Below, one piece after another: positions 24,582 to 34,900 of a DNA stretch of 64,000 bases. Origin of the DNA: Dickeya fangzhongdai (GTDB lineage Bacteria; Pseudomonadota; Gammaproteobacteria; Enterobacterales; Enterobacteriaceae); assembly GCF_002812485.1 (NCBI RefSeq), contig NZ_CP025003.1, forward strand, positions 4,278,001-4,342,000, given 5' to 3'. The position numbers and the translations under genes were made by a program. The notes below the pieces were generated by a model, which was not told the origin of the DNA, did no database searches, and saw only the letters and a list, made by a program, of their open reading frames with translations. Each line of letters starts with the position of its first letter. The first letter of the stretch is position 1.

Positions 24582-25361
24582 ATGCTGATCACCCTTTCAC
24601 CTGCCAAAACGCTGGATTACACCAGCCCGCTGCCCACGCAACGCTACACGCAACCCGCTCTGCTGGAGTATTCCCAGCAGTTGATGCGGCATTGCAAACA
24701 GCTGACCCCGGCGAATATCGCCTCGCTGATGGGTATCAGCGATAAGCTGGCGGACCTGAATGCAGCCCGTTTTCAGGAATGGCACCCGGAATTTTCGCTG
24801 GATAACGCGCGTCAGGCGTTGCTGGCGTTCAAAGGCGATGTCTACACCGGGCTGGCGGCGGAGGATTTCAACGAGGCGGATTTCGATTTCGCCCAGCAGC
24901 ATCTGCGTATTCTGTCCGGCCTGTACGGCGTGCTGCGGCCACTGGACCTGATGCAGCCTTACCGGCTGGAAATGGGTATCCGGCTGAAAAACGACGCGGG
25001 CAACGACCTGTATCAGTTCTGGGGCGATACCATCACCGACACGCTCAATCAGGCGCTGAAAGCGCAGAACGACGATATTCTGATCAATCTGGCGTCCGAC
25101 GAATACTTCAAATCCGTCAAACCGGCCAGACTCAAGGCGCGGCTGATAAAACCGGTCTTTCTCGATGAGAAGAATGGCAAGTTTAAGGTGATCAGCTTCT
25201 ACGCCAAGAAAGCGCGCGGCCTGATGAGCCGCTTCATCATTCAGAACCGCCTGACCACGCCGGAGCAACTGAAAAACTTTGACAGCGAAGGCTATTACTT
25301 TGACGCCGCCAACTCCTCGGCAGACGAACTGATCTTCAAGCGCCGCGAACGCGACGCCTGA
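24582..25361 (+). CDS. yaaA: peroxide stress protein YaaA
   Basis: DUF328/UPF0246 protein, known in E. coli to be induced by OxyR and to lower free intracellular iron during peroxide stress. It begins [19 protein letters not shown] and contains [14 protein letters not shown] and [22 protein letters not shown], all typical of the family. Length is 259 residues (E. coli 258). No OxyR site was identified with confidence upstream. It converges with thrC. Confidence 0.94.
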   Translation: MLITLSPAKTLDYTSPLPTQRYTQPALLEYSQQLMRHCKQLTPANIASLMGISDKLADLNAARFQEWHPEFSLDNARQALLAFKGDVYTGLAAEDFNEADFDFAQQHLRILSGLYGVLRPLDLMQPYRLEMGIRLKNDAGNDLYQFWGDTITDTLNQALKAQNDDILINLASDEYFKSVKPARLKARLIKPVFLDEKNGKFKVISFYAKKARGLMSRFIIQNRLTTPEQLKNFDSEGYYFDAANSSADELIFKRRERDA

Positions 25362-25391
25362 CAAAACGGGTTATCCGCTCCATAAACGAAC

Positions 25392-25425
25392 ACGGCCGGA
25401 AAGCGGTTTCCCCCTTTCCGGCCGT
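25392..25425. terminator. hairpin between yaaA and thrC
   Basis: A perfect 12-bp stem ACGGCCGGAAAG/CTTTCCGGCCGT with a 10-nt loop separates the convergent genes. On the minus strand it is followed by GTTCGTTT, a weak U tract, so it is most likely the thr operon terminator. Confidence 0.7.
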
Positions 25426-25454
25426 CATACGTGCAGAAGTAATACGTTGCAGAA

Positions 25455-26744
25455 TTAGCGCGGCAGTTCCATCAGGAATTGACGCAGCTGCGCGAAGTCC
25501 GGCGCGAAGTGGTGCGACAGCAGCGCCAAATCGGCGCGTTCGGCCAGCGCCGCCGGCAGCGGCAATGTCTTAGCGAGAATCGCCTCGACGCTCTCCTTGA
25601 ACTTCGCCGGATGGGCGGTGCCCAGGAACAGGCCGTATTCGCCCGGCTGCAACTGATCGCGCAGCAGACGGTAAGCGATCGCCGCGTGCGGCTCGGACGT
25701 GTAGCCCAGCGCCGCCAGTTCCAGCATGGTGGCTTTGGTGGTCTCATCGCTCACCGCGCCGAACGCCAGCTCTTTCAGTTGCCAGTTCTTGCGGCGGAAC
25801 AGCTCTTCCACACGCGGCCAGTTGTTCGGCTGGCTCACGTCCATCGCATTGGACAACGTCGCCACGGTCGGATTCGGCTGCCAGGCGCCGCTTTGCAGAA
25901 AACGCGGCACCGTGTCGTTGGCGTTGGTGGCGGCGATAAAGCGCTTCACCGGCAGGCCCAGCGATTTCGCCAGCAGGCCGGCGGTCAGGTCGCCGAAGTT
26001 GCCGCTCGGTACCGATATCACCAGTTGATTGCGAGCTTCCTGCGGCAACTGCGCCACCGCTTCGAAATAGTAGCTGATCTGCGCCAGCAGACGGCTGATG
26101 TTGATGGAGTTGGCGGAATTCAGCCCTATCGCACGTTTCAGCTCTTCATCATCAAACGCCTGCTTCACCAGCGCCTGACAGGCATCGAAATCGCTGTCGA
26201 CGGCGATAGTGTGAATGTTGCCGCCCAGCGTACAGAACAGTTTTTCCTGCAACGGACTGATCTTGCCGTTCGGATACAGGATCACCACCCGCACGTTCTT
26301 CAGGCCGTAGAACGCATGCGCAACCGCCGCGCCGGTATCGCCCGAGGTGGCGGTCAGGATCGTGATCTGCTGATCGCCCGCGACTTCCGCCAGCATCTGC
26401 GCCATCAGGCGGCCGCCGAAGTCCTTGAATGCCAGCGTCGGGCCGTGAAACAGCTCCAGCGCGGCGATGTCTTCGCTCACCGGCACTACCGGCGCCGGGA
26501 AGCGGAAAGCCGCTTTAACGCGCTGGTAGACGGTTTCATCGGACATCTCATCGCCAATGAACGCCGACAGAATGCGGCTGCTGCGGGTGACAAAATCCTG
26601 TTCCAGCAGTTCATCAATCGCCGTGCGGTCGAATTCCGGCAGCTCAAGCGGGAAAAACAGGCCCTGATTGCTCCCCAGCCCTTTGCGGATCGCTTCGGCG
26701 AAATTCACCTGTTCATTGTGATCTTTCAGATTGTACAGTTTCAT
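25455..26744 (-). CDS. thrC: threonine synthase
   Basis: PLP enzyme that converts O-phosphohomoserine to threonine, the last pathway step. The PLP lysine is K107 in GPTLAFKDFGGRLM. The glycine-rich cofactor segment ILTATSGDTGAAVAHAF and the substrate loop SVPSGNFGDLTAGL are present. Length is 429 residues (E. coli 428). It starts 3 nt after thrB, last gene of the thr operon. Confidence 0.98.
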   Translation of the reverse strand: MKLYNLKDHNEQVNFAEAIRKGLGSNQGLFFPLELPEFDRTAIDELLEQDFVTRSSRILSAFIGDEMSDETVYQRVKAAFRFPAPVVPVSEDIAALELFHGPTLAFKDFGGRLMAQMLAEVAGDQQITILTATSGDTGAAVAHAFYGLKNVRVVILYPNGKISPLQEKLFCTLGGNIHTIAVDSDFDACQALVKQAFDDEELKRAIGLNSANSINISRLLAQISYYFEAVAQLPQEARNQLVISVPSGNFGDLTAGLLAKSLGLPVKRFIAATNANDTVPRFLQSGAWQPNPTVATLSNAMDVSQPNNWPRVEELFRRKNWQLKELAFGAVSDETTKATMLELAALGYTSEPHAAIAYRLLRDQLQPGEYGLFLGTAHPAKFKESVEAILAKTLPLPAALAERADLALLSHHFAPDFAQLRQFLMELPR

Positions 26745-26747
26745 GCG

Positions 26748-27677
26748 TTATCCCAATTGTCGCGCGCCTGCGGTATCCAGACGGCAAATATGAACAAAAC
26801 CTTCGTCGTTCTGCAGATAGTTTTCCCGCAGCCAGCTTGCCAGACGCTCTGCCGAGCCCATGTTGTTGCACACGGAGAACAGCGTCGGCCCGGAACCGGA
26901 AATACCGCAGGCCAGCGCGCCCAACTCGTTGGCCGCCTGGCGCGCTTCGGCAAAGCCGGGCAACAGACGCGTGCGGTAAGGCTCGGCGATGACATCTTTC
27001 ATCAGGGTCGCCGCCAGCGCCGCCTGGCCGGTATGGCAGGCGTGGATAAAGCCCGCCAGATAGCGGCCGTGGCTGATGCAATCCTGACGACGGTACTGCG
27101 CCGGCAGGATCGCCCGCGCTTCAGCCGTGGACACCTTGATGCCCGGATAGGCCATCACCCACAACCAGTCGTCAAATCCCGGCACCGGCTGACTGACGAT
27201 GCCCATCTCTTCCACCATCAGTTGAATACCGCCCAGGAAGCACGGCGCCACGTTGTCGTAATGCACGCTGCCGGAAATGCGCCCTTCCAGTTCGCCCATC
27301 AGCGTCAGCAGGCGGGTGTCGTCCAGCGGTTTGCCGCAGAATTCGTTCATCGCCATCAGGCCGGCTACCACCGAACAGGCGCTGGACCCCAGCCCGGAAC
27401 CGATCGGCATGTTTTTTTCCAGCGTCATGGCCACCGGCACGGTCTTGCCGATTTCCTGACAGAAACGTTCCCAGCACTGATAAACGATGTTTTCTTTCGG
27501 GTTGTCCGGCAGCTTGCTGACAAAACGCCCTTCGTTGTGCAGGCTGAACAGTTCGGCTTCCCGCACGGTTACGCAATCGCCCAGCAGGGTGCCGTCCACC
27601 GGCGATACCGCCGCGCCCAGCACGTCAAACCCCACGCTCACATTCCCGATGGATGCCGGGGCATAAATCTTCACCAT
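26748..27677 (-). CDS. thrB: homoserine kinase
   Basis: GHMP-family kinase that phosphorylates homoserine. The ATP-binding loop is [22 protein letters not shown] and the C-terminal motif [14 protein letters not shown] is conserved. The ATG at 27677 gives 309 residues (E. coli 310) with GGAG 10 nt upstream, only 2 nt after the thrA stop. A GTG-like upstream start inside thrA is not supported by the family. Confidence 0.97.
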   Translation of the reverse strand: MVKIYAPASIGNVSVGFDVLGAAVSPVDGTLLGDCVTVREAELFSLHNEGRFVSKLPDNPKENIVYQCWERFCQEIGKTVPVAMTLEKNMPIGSGLGSSACSVVAGLMAMNEFCGKPLDDTRLLTLMGELEGRISGSVHYDNVAPCFLGGIQLMVEEMGIVSQPVPGFDDWLWVMAYPGIKVSTAEARAILPAQYRRQDCISHGRYLAGFIHACHTGQAALAATLMKDVIAEPYRTRLLPGFAEARQAANELGALACGISGSGPTLFSVCNNMGSAERLASWLRENYLQNDEGFVHICRLDTAGARQLG

Positions 27678-27679
27678 TC

Positions 27680-30136
27680 TCACACTCCCACCTTCCACGA
27701 CAGCGTACGCAACAGGTCTGCAAACACCCCGGCCGCCGTCACATCATTGCCCGCCCCGTAACCCCGCAACACCAACGGCAACGGCTGGTAATAACGGCTG
27801 TAAAACGCCAGCGCGTTCTCGCCGTCCTTCACCTTGAACAGCGGATCGTTGCCGCCCACCGCGCTGATCGTCACCTGGCACTTGCCGTCGTCGATCTTAC
27901 CGACGTAGCGTAACACTTTACCTTCCGCCCGCGCCGCTTCAACCCGACGGGCGAATTCGGCGTCCAGCTCCGGCAGGCGCGCCAGGAAGCTGGCGACATC
28001 GCCCTGCGCATATTCCGGCGGCAGCACGGAATCGACCTGAATGTCGTCCAGCTCCAGTTCATAACCCGCTTCACGCGCCAGAATCAACAACTTGCGCGCC
28101 ACGTCCATACCGGACAGATCGTCGCGCGGATCCGGCTCGGTAAAGCCTTTTTCTTTCGCCAGCAGCGTGGCGGCGGACAGCGACATGCCTTCATCCAGCT
28201 TGCCGAAGATAAAGGACAGCGAACCGGACAGAATACCGTTGAAGCGAATCAGCTCATCGCCGGCGTTCAGCAGGTTCTGCAGGTTCTCGATCACCGGCAG
28301 ACCGGCGCCGACGTTGGTGTCGTACAGGAACTTGCGACGGGATTTGGCCGCCGCCTGACGCAACTGGTGGTAATAACGCAGCGTGCCCGTGTTGGCTTTC
28401 TTGTTAGGCGTGACGACATGGAAGCCGTTCGCCAGGAAATCGGCGTATTGATCGGCAACCGCCTGACTGGAGGTACAGTCGATGATGACCGGGTTCAGCA
28501 AGTGATACTCTTTCACCAGACGGCTGAGCGCAGCCGGGCTAAACGGTTCACGCGCCCGCGCCAGCTCGTCGCGCCAGCGATCCATTGGAATACCGTGCAC
28601 GTTGGTCAGCATCGCTTTGGAATTGGCGATGCCGCATACCCGCACGTCGATGTGTTTTTGTTTCAGCCACGGCTGCTGGCGCTGAATCTGCTCCAGCAAT
28701 GCGCCGCCGACGCCGCCGACGCCAATCACGAACACGTCCAGCGCCTGATTGGTGTTGAACAGCATCTGATGCGCCACCCGCACGCCGGTGGTCGCTACGT
28801 CATTGTTCACCACCACCGAAATCGAGCGCTCGGACGAGCCCTGGGCAATCGCCACGATATTGATGTTGGCGCTGGCCAGCGCGGTGAACAGACGGGCCGA
28901 CAGGCCGCGCAGCGTACGCATACCGTCGCCCACCACGGAAATGATCGCCAGCCGTTGCACCACGTCCAGCGGCTCCAGTACGCCTTCTTTCAGTTCCAGA
29001 TAGAATTCGTCTTCCAGCGTTTTGCGCGCGCGCGGCAACTCACTCTGAGACACGCAGAAACTGATGCTGTACTCGGAAGAGGACTGGGTGATAAGCACCA
29101 CCGAGATACCGGCGCGGGACATGGCGGCGAACACGCGCGCCGCCATCCCGACCATCCCTTTCATACCAGGGCCGGAAACGTTGATCATCGCCATATTGTT
29201 CAGGTTGGTGATGCCTTTGACCGGATACTGGTTATCGTTGCTTTCCAGACCGATCAGCGTGCCGGGCGCCTGGGGATTTTCGGTATTCTTGATAAGGCAG
29301 GGAATCTGGAACTGGGCGATGGGGGCGATAGTGCGGGGGTGGAGAACTTTGGCGCCGAAGTACGACAATTCCATCGCTTCCTGATAGGACATCGACTTCA
29401 GCAACCGCGCATCCGGCACCTGACGCGGGTCACAGGTGTACACGCCGTCGACGTCAGTCCAGATCTCACAACAGTCGGCCCGCAGACACGCGGCCAGCAC
29501 CGCCGCCGAATAGTCAGAGCCGTTGCGGCCCAGCACCACCAGTTCGCCTTTATCATTGCCGGCGGTAAAGCCCGCCATCAGGATCACATGGTCAGCGGGG
29601 ATCGCCTGCTCATCAATGCGGCGGGTGGATTCAGCGATATCTACCGTGGATTCCAGATAATGGCCTTGCGCCAGAAGGCTGCGCACCGGGTCGATGATCG
29701 ATACCTGATAGCCGCGCGCCTGAAATACGGCTTCCATGATGGCGATGGACAGCTTTTCACCACGACAAATGATAGCGGCGTTAACGCTGTCCGGGCACTG
29801 CCCCAGCAAAGCGATGCCATGCAGCACCTGTTTGAGCTGGGAAAACTCTTCGTCCACCCGCGCTTTCAGCCGGTCATAGGCAAAACCAGGCTGGGATTGC
29901 GCCAGTCCCTGCAGCAAATCGGCAAAAATGACTTCCGCTTCGGTGATATTTGGCTGGATATCCTGTTTAGCCACGGTTTTTTCAATCATGGCCACCAAGT
30001 GATTGGTGATCTTCGCCGGTGCCGACAGCACCGTAGCGACCTGTCCCTGACGTGCATTGCTTTCGATGATATCGGCAACACGCGCAAATCGTTCTGCGTT
30101 GGCTACCGAGGTCCCGCCAAATTTCAACACTCGCAT
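27680..30136 (-). CDS. thrA: bifunctional aspartokinase I / homoserine dehydrogenase I
   Basis: Fusion enzyme catalysing the first and third steps from aspartate to threonine. The aspartokinase half starts [20 protein letters not shown]. Regulatory ACT domains follow in the middle ([22 protein letters not shown]), and the homoserine dehydrogenase half has a dinucleotide fold ([17 protein letters not shown]) and [16 protein letters not shown]. The ATG at 30136 gives 818 residues (E. coli 820) with AGGAG upstream. First enzyme gene of the operon, behind the thrL attenuator. Confidence 0.98.
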   Translation of the reverse strand: MRVLKFGGTSVANAERFARVADIIESNARQGQVATVLSAPAKITNHLVAMIEKTVAKQDIQPNITEAEVIFADLLQGLAQSQPGFAYDRLKARVDEEFSQLKQVLHGIALLGQCPDSVNAAIICRGEKLSIAIMEAVFQARGYQVSIIDPVRSLLAQGHYLESTVDIAESTRRIDEQAIPADHVILMAGFTAGNDKGELVVLGRNGSDYSAAVLAACLRADCCEIWTDVDGVYTCDPRQVPDARLLKSMSYQEAMELSYFGAKVLHPRTIAPIAQFQIPCLIKNTENPQAPGTLIGLESNDNQYPVKGITNLNNMAMINVSGPGMKGMVGMAARVFAAMSRAGISVVLITQSSSEYSISFCVSQSELPRARKTLEDEFYLELKEGVLEPLDVVQRLAIISVVGDGMRTLRGLSARLFTALASANINIVAIAQGSSERSISVVVNNDVATTGVRVAHQMLFNTNQALDVFVIGVGGVGGALLEQIQRQQPWLKQKHIDVRVCGIANSKAMLTNVHGIPMDRWRDELARAREPFSPAALSRLVKEYHLLNPVIIDCTSSQAVADQYADFLANGFHVVTPNKKANTGTLRYYHQLRQAAAKSRRKFLYDTNVGAGLPVIENLQNLLNAGDELIRFNGILSGSLSFIFGKLDEGMSLSAATLLAKEKGFTEPDPRDDLSGMDVARKLLILAREAGYELELDDIQVDSVLPPEYAQGDVASFLARLPELDAEFARRVEAARAEGKVLRYVGKIDDGKCQVTISAVGGNDPLFKVKDGENALAFYSRYYQPLPLVLRGYGAGNDVTAAGVFADLLRTLSWKVGV

Positions 30137-30248
30137 TTTTGTCTGTTCTCCTGAATTTTCAGTTGCCAAAAACGCCGGGAGCGTTTTTGAAAGCCATTTG
30201 CAACGGCCTTATAAGGTTGGCGGGCAGCAATAAGCCCGCGATAACGGT

Positions 30249-30284
30249 AAAAAAAAAGCCCGCACTGTGAAGTGCGGGCTTTTT
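30249..30284 (-). terminator. thr operon attenuator
   Basis: A 14-bp stem (AAAAAGCCCGCACT with its complement, GTGA-type 4-nt loop) is followed on the minus strand by nine T residues. It lies 20 nt past the thrL stop and 112 nt before thrA, where the thr attenuator is expected. Charged tRNA-Thr and tRNA-Ile would favour its formation. Confidence 0.92.
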
Positions 30285-30303
30285 CTGGATTCATCTGTAC
30301 GCG

Positions 30304-30375
30304 TCAGCCCGCACCGTTACTCGTCGTACCGGTGGTAATAATAATGGTGGTGGTAACCAGGCTGATGTGATGCAT
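30304..30375 (-). CDS. thrL: thr operon leader peptide
   Basis: A 23-residue peptide beginning MHHISLVTTTIIITTGTT, with seven Thr and four Ile codons, mostly in one cluster. Ribosome stalling on these codons when threonine or isoleucine is short would prevent the following terminator hairpin. The sequence differs from E. coli ThrL in its first residues but keeps the Thr/Ile run and the Gly-Ala-Gly end. The Shine-Dalgarno is weak (GAGAACG). Promoter TTGACT-TAACTA lies just upstream. Confidence 0.9.
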   Translation of the reverse strand: MHHISLVTTTIIITTGTTSNGAG

Positions 30376-30415
30376 TGCGTAACGTTCTCGTAGAGCGAAA
30401 AATTATCTGCCCTAT

Positions 30416-30444
30416 TAGTTATGGCAATCGCCCTGCTAAGTCAA
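30416..30444 (-). promoter_or_regulatory. thrLABC promoter
   Basis: On the minus strand TTGACT (30439-30444), a 17-bp spacer and TAACTA (30416-30421) lie about 40 nt before thrL. The -35 region TTGACTTAG is shared with E. coli thr as recalled. Confidence 0.7.
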
Positions 30445-30569
30445 CGGATTTCTTCATTCCTCCCTCCACTTTACGCCGGTGACGGCGGATAAAGTCACTA
30501 TGGAAAAACAAAAAACCCAAACAATGATTCAGAAAAATCGGCCAGTCATGATGATTCGCCAGAGAATCC

Positions 30570-31271
30570 TCATTTTCCCTGATCTTCTGCCGATAGCGCT
30601 TTTTCCACATCATGCAGCAGCCTATGCAGCATAGCGCTGTCACGTTGCTCCAGTAATCCGAGCCGCTGTTGCAGCCAGTCGCGCAGTTTTTCGTCCTGCT
30701 GCGCGCCGACCCGAACCAGCAAACGCGCAAACCGCTCGCGCAACGCCGCCAGTTGTCCGGACTCAGCCTGCGTCGGCTTGGCCGCGGTCACCTGCATCAA
30801 CGACGCCAGTTGATAACAATACACCATCACCGCCTGCCCCAGATTCAATGACGGATAATCCGCCGCCATCGGCACGCCGGTCAGGATGTCCGCCAGCGCC
30901 AGCTCCTCATTGGTCAGCCCGGAATCTTCGCGGCCAAACACCAGCGCCGCAGAACTGACCCATTGCCGCTTTTCCTCCAGCACGCTCAGCAACTGCGCTG
31001 GCTCACAGTAGTAATGAAAACGGGCGCGGCTGCGGGCGGTGGTCGCTACCGTGAACTCAACATCCGCCAGCGCGTCGGCCAGCGTCGGGAAAACGTCGAC
31101 CCCATCAAGAATATCGCCGGAGCCATGCGCCACCCAACGCGCCGACGGCTCAAGATGCGCAGTGCTGTCGACAATCCGCAACCGGCCAAACCCCATGGTT
31201 TTCATGGCGCGCGCCGCCGCACCGACGTTTTCGGCCCGGGCGGGCGCCACCAAAATGATATAAAACTGCAC
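30570..31271 (-). CDS. yjtD: TrmJ-like RNA 2'-O-methyltransferase YjtD, GTG start
   Basis: SPOUT-superfamily methyltransferase related to TrmJ. Motif 1 is ILVAPARAENVGAAARAMKT, and the SAM-knot motifs LVFGREDSGLTNEEL and YPSLNLGQAVMVYCYQL are intact. The GTG at 31271, with GGAGG 4 nt upstream, gives 233 residues (E. coli YjtD 228). Its RNA substrate is not known to me. It lies upstream of thrL on the same strand, as in E. coli, but the thr operon has its own promoter. Confidence 0.9.
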   Translation of the reverse strand: MQFYIILVAPARAENVGAAARAMKTMGFGRLRIVDSTAHLEPSARWVAHGSGDILDGVDVFPTLADALADVEFTVATTARSRARFHYYCEPAQLLSVLEEKRQWVSSAALVFGREDSGLTNEELALADILTGVPMAADYPSLNLGQAVMVYCYQLASLMQVTAAKPTQAESGQLAALRERFARLLVRVGAQQDEKLRDWLQQRLGLLEQRDSAMLHRLLHDVEKALSAEDQGK

Positions 31272-31546
31272 ACAACCTCCCAGCACGCACCTGGCAGGTG
31301 CGCTGACGAATAAAATGTAGCGATGATTTACGCTGGAAAATAAGTCCCTACCGGGATTTGACGCATCCCGCCAGATGGCCTGAAATCGTAGCCGCATTGA
31401 CGCGCCGCCGAATGACGCGACGGAAATGGAAACGCTTCAGCTATCAGCATTTATTATGCCGTGGTGAATATAAAAATGTTAAATTGTGATAGATAGCGGT
31501 ATTCGTGGTGCGTTTTCCACAAATTGCTAACGTGCTACAATGAAAT

Positions 31547-31560
31547 TTGATATATGTCAA
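31547..31560 (+). promoter_or_regulatory. FNR-type site upstream of arcA
   Basis: TTGATATATGTCAA matches the FNR palindrome TTGAT-N4-ATCAA at all but one position. It lies 276 nt before arcA, whose E. coli counterpart is activated by FNR in anaerobic growth and has a long leader. The rest of the 564-nt gap 31272-31835 is AT-rich on the left and holds no gene I can support; a short open frame at 31547-31813 starts inside the FNR site and is not credible. Confidence 0.7.
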
Positions 31561-31835
31561 TGGAACCGTAGATTTGCCAGTCGGCGAAATCAGTGCTCAC
31601 TGTTATGTTGCTGTTAATAAGGTTAAACTGTGCGCCACAATAGGCTCTGTTGCAAAACCTCATCGCCACCTGTTATCAGGCTCGCGTCGGGTGGAAACAA
31701 GTGCTTCAAAACGTATTTACGTACTTGAGTCAGTCGGCGAAAAAACGGTGAACACGATTTCCCAAAGCGCCCGAGAGAACCAGGACTTCTGTACTTTCGA
31801 ATCTCTATATTAGTTGGCAATTTTAGGTAGCAAAC

Positions 31836-32552
31836 ATGCAGACCCCCCACATTCTTATTGTCGAAGACGAGTTGGTAACTCGTAACACCCTCAAAAGCAT
31901 TTTTGAGGCCGAGGGATACGTTGTTCACGAAGCCACCGACGGCGCCGAGATGCATAACATCCTGTCCGAACATGACATCAATCTGGTCATTATGGATATT
32001 AACCTGCCGGGCAAGAATGGCTTGTTGCTGGCGCGTGAACTGCGCGAGCAGGCAAGCGTGGCGTTGATGTTCCTGACCGGGCGCGATAACGAAGTCGACA
32101 AGATTCTGGGCCTGGAAATCGGCGCAGACGACTACATCACCAAGCCGTTCAACCCGCGTGAACTGACCATCCGCGCACGCAATCTGCTGTCCCGCACCAT
32201 GAATCTGGGCGGCGGCACCGAAGAGCGTCGTCTGGTGGAAAGCTACCGCTTCAATGGTTGGGAGCTGGATATCAACAGTCGTTCGCTGGTCAGCCCGAAC
32301 GGCGAGCAGTACAAACTGCCGCGCAGCGAATTCCGCGCTATGCTGCACTTCTGCGAGAACCCGGGAAAAATCCAGTCCCGCGCCGAACTGCTGAAGAAAA
32401 TGACCGGCCGCGAGCTGAAGCCGCATGACCGTACGGTAGACGTCACCATCCGCCGTATCCGCAAACATTTCGAATCCACTGCCGATACGCCGGAAATCAT
32501 CGCCACCATTCACGGCGAAGGTTATCGCTTCTGCGGCGATCTGGAAGACTGA
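31836..32552 (+). CDS. arcA: aerobic respiration response regulator ArcA
   Basis: OmpR-family response regulator, partner of the ArcB kinase, that represses aerobic metabolism genes when oxygen is low. The receiver domain (1-120) has the phosphoacceptor D54 ([10 protein letters not shown]) and K104-type lysine in [12 protein letters not shown]; the C-terminal winged helix has [14 protein letters not shown] and [14 protein letters not shown]. Length is 238 residues, as in E. coli. AGGTAG lies 5 nt before the ATG, and a terminator follows. Confidence 0.98.
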   Translation: MQTPHILIVEDELVTRNTLKSIFEAEGYVVHEATDGAEMHNILSEHDINLVIMDINLPGKNGLLLARELREQASVALMFLTGRDNEVDKILGLEIGADDYITKPFNPRELTIRARNLLSRTMNLGGGTEERRLVESYRFNGWELDINSRSLVSPNGEQYKLPRSEFRAMLHFCENPGKIQSRAELLKKMTGRELKPHDRTVDVTIRRIRKHFESTADTPEIIATIHGEGYRFCGDLED

Positions 32553-32592
32553 TTCCCGGCGCGGTCATCACGCGCCAATATCCAATATGTAG

Positions 32593-32618
32593 AAAGCCGG
32601 GTCTGCCCCGGCTTTTTT
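32593..32618 (+). terminator. arcA terminator
   Basis: Stem AAAGCCGGG/CCCGGCTTT with a 5-nt loop, followed by a T run, lies 41 nt after the arcA stop and before convergent creA. Confidence 0.88.
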
Positions 32619-32656
32619 ATTTCTGAGATGTTGTTTATTTCCGGGATAGATCGCCG

Positions 32657-33130
32657 TTACTTGCTCCAGGGCAGAATCGGCACCGCGCTGAGCGCGTTTT
32701 TCGGCGACCCTTCCACTATACGATCGGAATAGGTCAGGTAAACCAGCGCATTGCGTTTTGCATCGTAAAAACGCACCACCTGCAGTTTCTTGAAAATCAG
32801 CGACGTGCGCTGCTGAAACACCACGCTGCCTTTTCCCTTGCTGCTGGTGATCTTATCGCTCAGGGTAATCGGCCCCACTTGCTGACAGGAAATGGCGGCA
32901 TCCGATGTATCCTCCGCCAGGCCAAGCCCCCCTTTGATGCCACCGGTTTTGGCTCTGCTCAGATAACAGGTCACGTTTGCCACATCCGGATCGTCAAACG
33001 CTTCCACGATGATTTTGTGGTCTGGTCCCAGCAGCTTAAAGACCGTATCCACCGATCCGATTTCCTCGGCCCAGACTGACGTCGCACCGCAGAGCAGGGC
33101 CGCAGCCATCAACACAATTCGTCTTTTCAT
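32657..33130 (-). CDS. creA: CreA family periplasmic protein
   Basis: Small secreted protein of unknown function. It starts with a signal peptide [20 protein letters not shown] with a likely cut after WA at VWA-EE, then the CreA core ([40 protein letters not shown]). The second of two adjacent ATG codons (33130) gives 157 residues, equal to E. coli, with better spacing from AAAGG. In E. coli it heads creABCD; here creB, creC and creD are absent from this place. Confidence 0.93.
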   Translation of the reverse strand: MKRRIVLMAAALLCGATSVWAEEIGSVDTVFKLLGPDHKIIVEAFDDPDVANVTCYLSRAKTGGIKGGLGLAEDTSDAAISCQQVGPITLSDKITSSKGKGSVVFQQRTSLIFKKLQVVRFYDAKRNALVYLTYSDRIVEGSPKNALSAVPILPWSK

Positions 33131-33335
33131 CATTGCCTTTCTCTCACTTTGTCGCCGCCATGGCGTAGTTTCTGTGGTTCAAAGACCATTTGTCGGATAG
33201 ATTTCTTTAGCAGCCTATGTTAATCAGATTCTTTATTCATCAGGCACAAAAATCTTGGTAAGTGCCCCAGGGAAAAAGTTGCTATTATGCCGGGCTTATA
33301 CGCTTAGCTCTCGGTGTGTTCTATGAGGACGATCT

Positions 33336-34202
33336 ATGGATCAAGCCAGTATCATACGTGACCTGCTCAACTGGCTGGAGGGTCATCTTGACCAGCCTTT
33401 ATCGCTGGATAATGTCGCAGCCAAGGCCGGCTATTCCAAGTGGCATTTGCAGAGAATGTTCAAGGACGTAACGGGTCATGCCATCGGTTCATACATTCGT
33501 GCCCGTCGGCTCACCAAAGCGGCTGTCGCACTGTGTCTGACCAGTCGCCCGATTCTTGATATCGCCTTGCAGTACCGTTTCGATTCACAACAGACGTTCA
33601 CCCGGGCGTTCAAAAAGCAGTTTGCCCAGACGCCGGCATCCTATCGTCGGGCGGATGACTGGAATACTTTCGGTATCCACCCACCGATTCGTCTCGGCGC
33701 TTTTACCATGCCGCAACCGCACTTCGTCACCTTGCCGGAAACGCAGTTGGTTGGTCTGACCCAGAGCTATACCTGTAATCTGGAGCAAATTACCTGTTTT
33801 CGTACCGAAATACGCGTCCATTTCTGGCGGCAGTATTTGGGAGAAGTCAAACAGGTCCCGCCGGTGCTGTACGGTCTGCATCATTCTCGCCCAAGCAAGG
33901 AGAAGGATGATGAACATGAAGTGCTGTATACCACCGCGCTGGAACCACACCATGTTCCGGAGGGCGTGCATCCCGGCGAACCGGTGGTATTACCGAGCGG
34001 CGACTATGCCATGTTTATTTATGAAGGCCCGGCGGATGATTTGCAGGATTTCATCATCACCCTCTACGACACCTGCCTGCCGACTTATAAACTGACACGC
34101 CGCAAAGGTTTTGATGCTGAACGCTTTTACCCCAAAGGCCACAAAGAAGCTGAACCGCCCAAAATCATCCGCTGCGAATACCTGATTCCAATTCAGCGTT
34201 AA
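33336..34202 (+). CDS. robA: right origin-binding protein Rob, AraC/XylS-type regulator
   Basis: Transcription activator of the MarA/SoxS/Rob regulon (efflux, stress resistance). The two helix-turn-helix units are N-terminal (DNVAAKAGYSKWHLQRMFKD and ILDIALQYRFDSQQTFTRAF), followed by a GyrI-like ligand domain (from about residue 120 to the end). Length is 288 residues (E. coli 289). AGGA lies upstream of the ATG. The stop codon overlaps the convergent gpmB stop. Confidence 0.96.
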   Translation: MDQASIIRDLLNWLEGHLDQPLSLDNVAAKAGYSKWHLQRMFKDVTGHAIGSYIRARRLTKAAVALCLTSRPILDIALQYRFDSQQTFTRAFKKQFAQTPASYRRADDWNTFGIHPPIRLGAFTMPQPHFVTLPETQLVGLTQSYTCNLEQITCFRTEIRVHFWRQYLGEVKQVPPVLYGLHHSRPSKEKDDEHEVLYTTALEPHHVPEGVHPGEPVVLPSGDYAMFIYEGPADDLQDFIITLYDTCLPTYKLTRRKGFDAERFYPKGHKEAEPPKIIRCEYLIPIQR

Positions 34203-34849
34203 CGCTGCAATTCATCCAACGCCGGAGCGTCAAGATGGGAGACGTCTCCGGCGGTTTCTACTATCCATCCAAGCGCCAGCCAGGGGCTCTGTTGATAATC
34301 AACACGAGACAATGAACAGTTGCGCAGCCGCAAGCGGCGCTCCGCCCAGGCCGGTAATCCCAACAACGTACTCAGCAGGCAGCCCAGCGCAATACCGTGA
34401 CTCACCAGCAGTGGGCGGCTGCCTTCCGGCAACGCCAGGCACTTTGCCAGCACGCTCTGCATACGCAGAGCCAATTCCGACATGGACTCGCCGTTGGGGA
34501 TACGGCCATCGCGGGTGCCATCCACCAACTGTTTACGCCAGCGCTCTTCTTCAAGGCTCAGCGAATCAATCAGCCTTTCCTCCAGCACGCCCATGTTCAG
34601 CTCTCTCAAAGCCGGCTCCATGATCACCGGGCAGTCGCCGCAAGCCTGCGAGATAATGTCGGCAGTGCGGCGGGTCCGCCCCAGATCGCTGGTAAAAATA
34701 TGGGTAATCCCCAGTTTCCTGACCCTTGCAGCAACCAGCCGGGCCTGATGCTCGCCACCCGAGGTCAGCGGACTGTCCGACTGCCCCTGAATGCGTCGCG
34801 CCACGTTCCACTCTGTTTCACCATGGCGAACAAGATATACCTGTAACAT
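34199..34849 (-). CDS. gpmB: histidine phosphatase family protein GpmB
   Basis: Annotated as a phosphoglycerate mutase homologue, but the family is better viewed as broad phosphatases. The phospho-histidine motif is VRHGETEWN (R8-H9-G10) and the second catalytic His lies in LLVSHGIALGC. Length is 216 residues (E. coli 215). The final codons run into robA on the other strand, with the two TAA stops overlapping, so there is no room for a terminator. Divergent from yjjX over a 51-bp gap. Confidence 0.93.
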   Translation of the reverse strand: MLQVYLVRHGETEWNVARRIQGQSDSPLTSGGEHQARLVAARVRKLGITHIFTSDLGRTRRTADIISQACGDCPVIMEPALRELNMGVLEERLIDSLSLEEERWRKQLVDGTRDGRIPNGESMSELALRMQSVLAKCLALPEGSRPLLVSHGIALGCLLSTLLGLPAWAERRLRLRNCSLSRVDYQQSPWLALGWIVETAGDVSHLDAPALDELQR

Positions 34850-34900
34850 GATTTTTTTCCGTTATACTGCGTCAAATTAACTACAAGGTAGGGAAACATT

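Noticed and set aside
25479..27761. A 760-codon open frame on the plus strand opposite thrC and thrB
   Set aside because: Antisense shadow of two conserved genes; His/Arg/Gln-rich without motifs.
28367..30154. A 595-codon open frame on the plus strand opposite thrA
   Set aside because: Antisense shadow of thrA with biased composition and no domain.
31623..32513. A 296-codon open frame on the minus strand opposite arcA
   Set aside because: Lies across arcA and its leader without a ribosome binding site or motif; arcA itself is certain.
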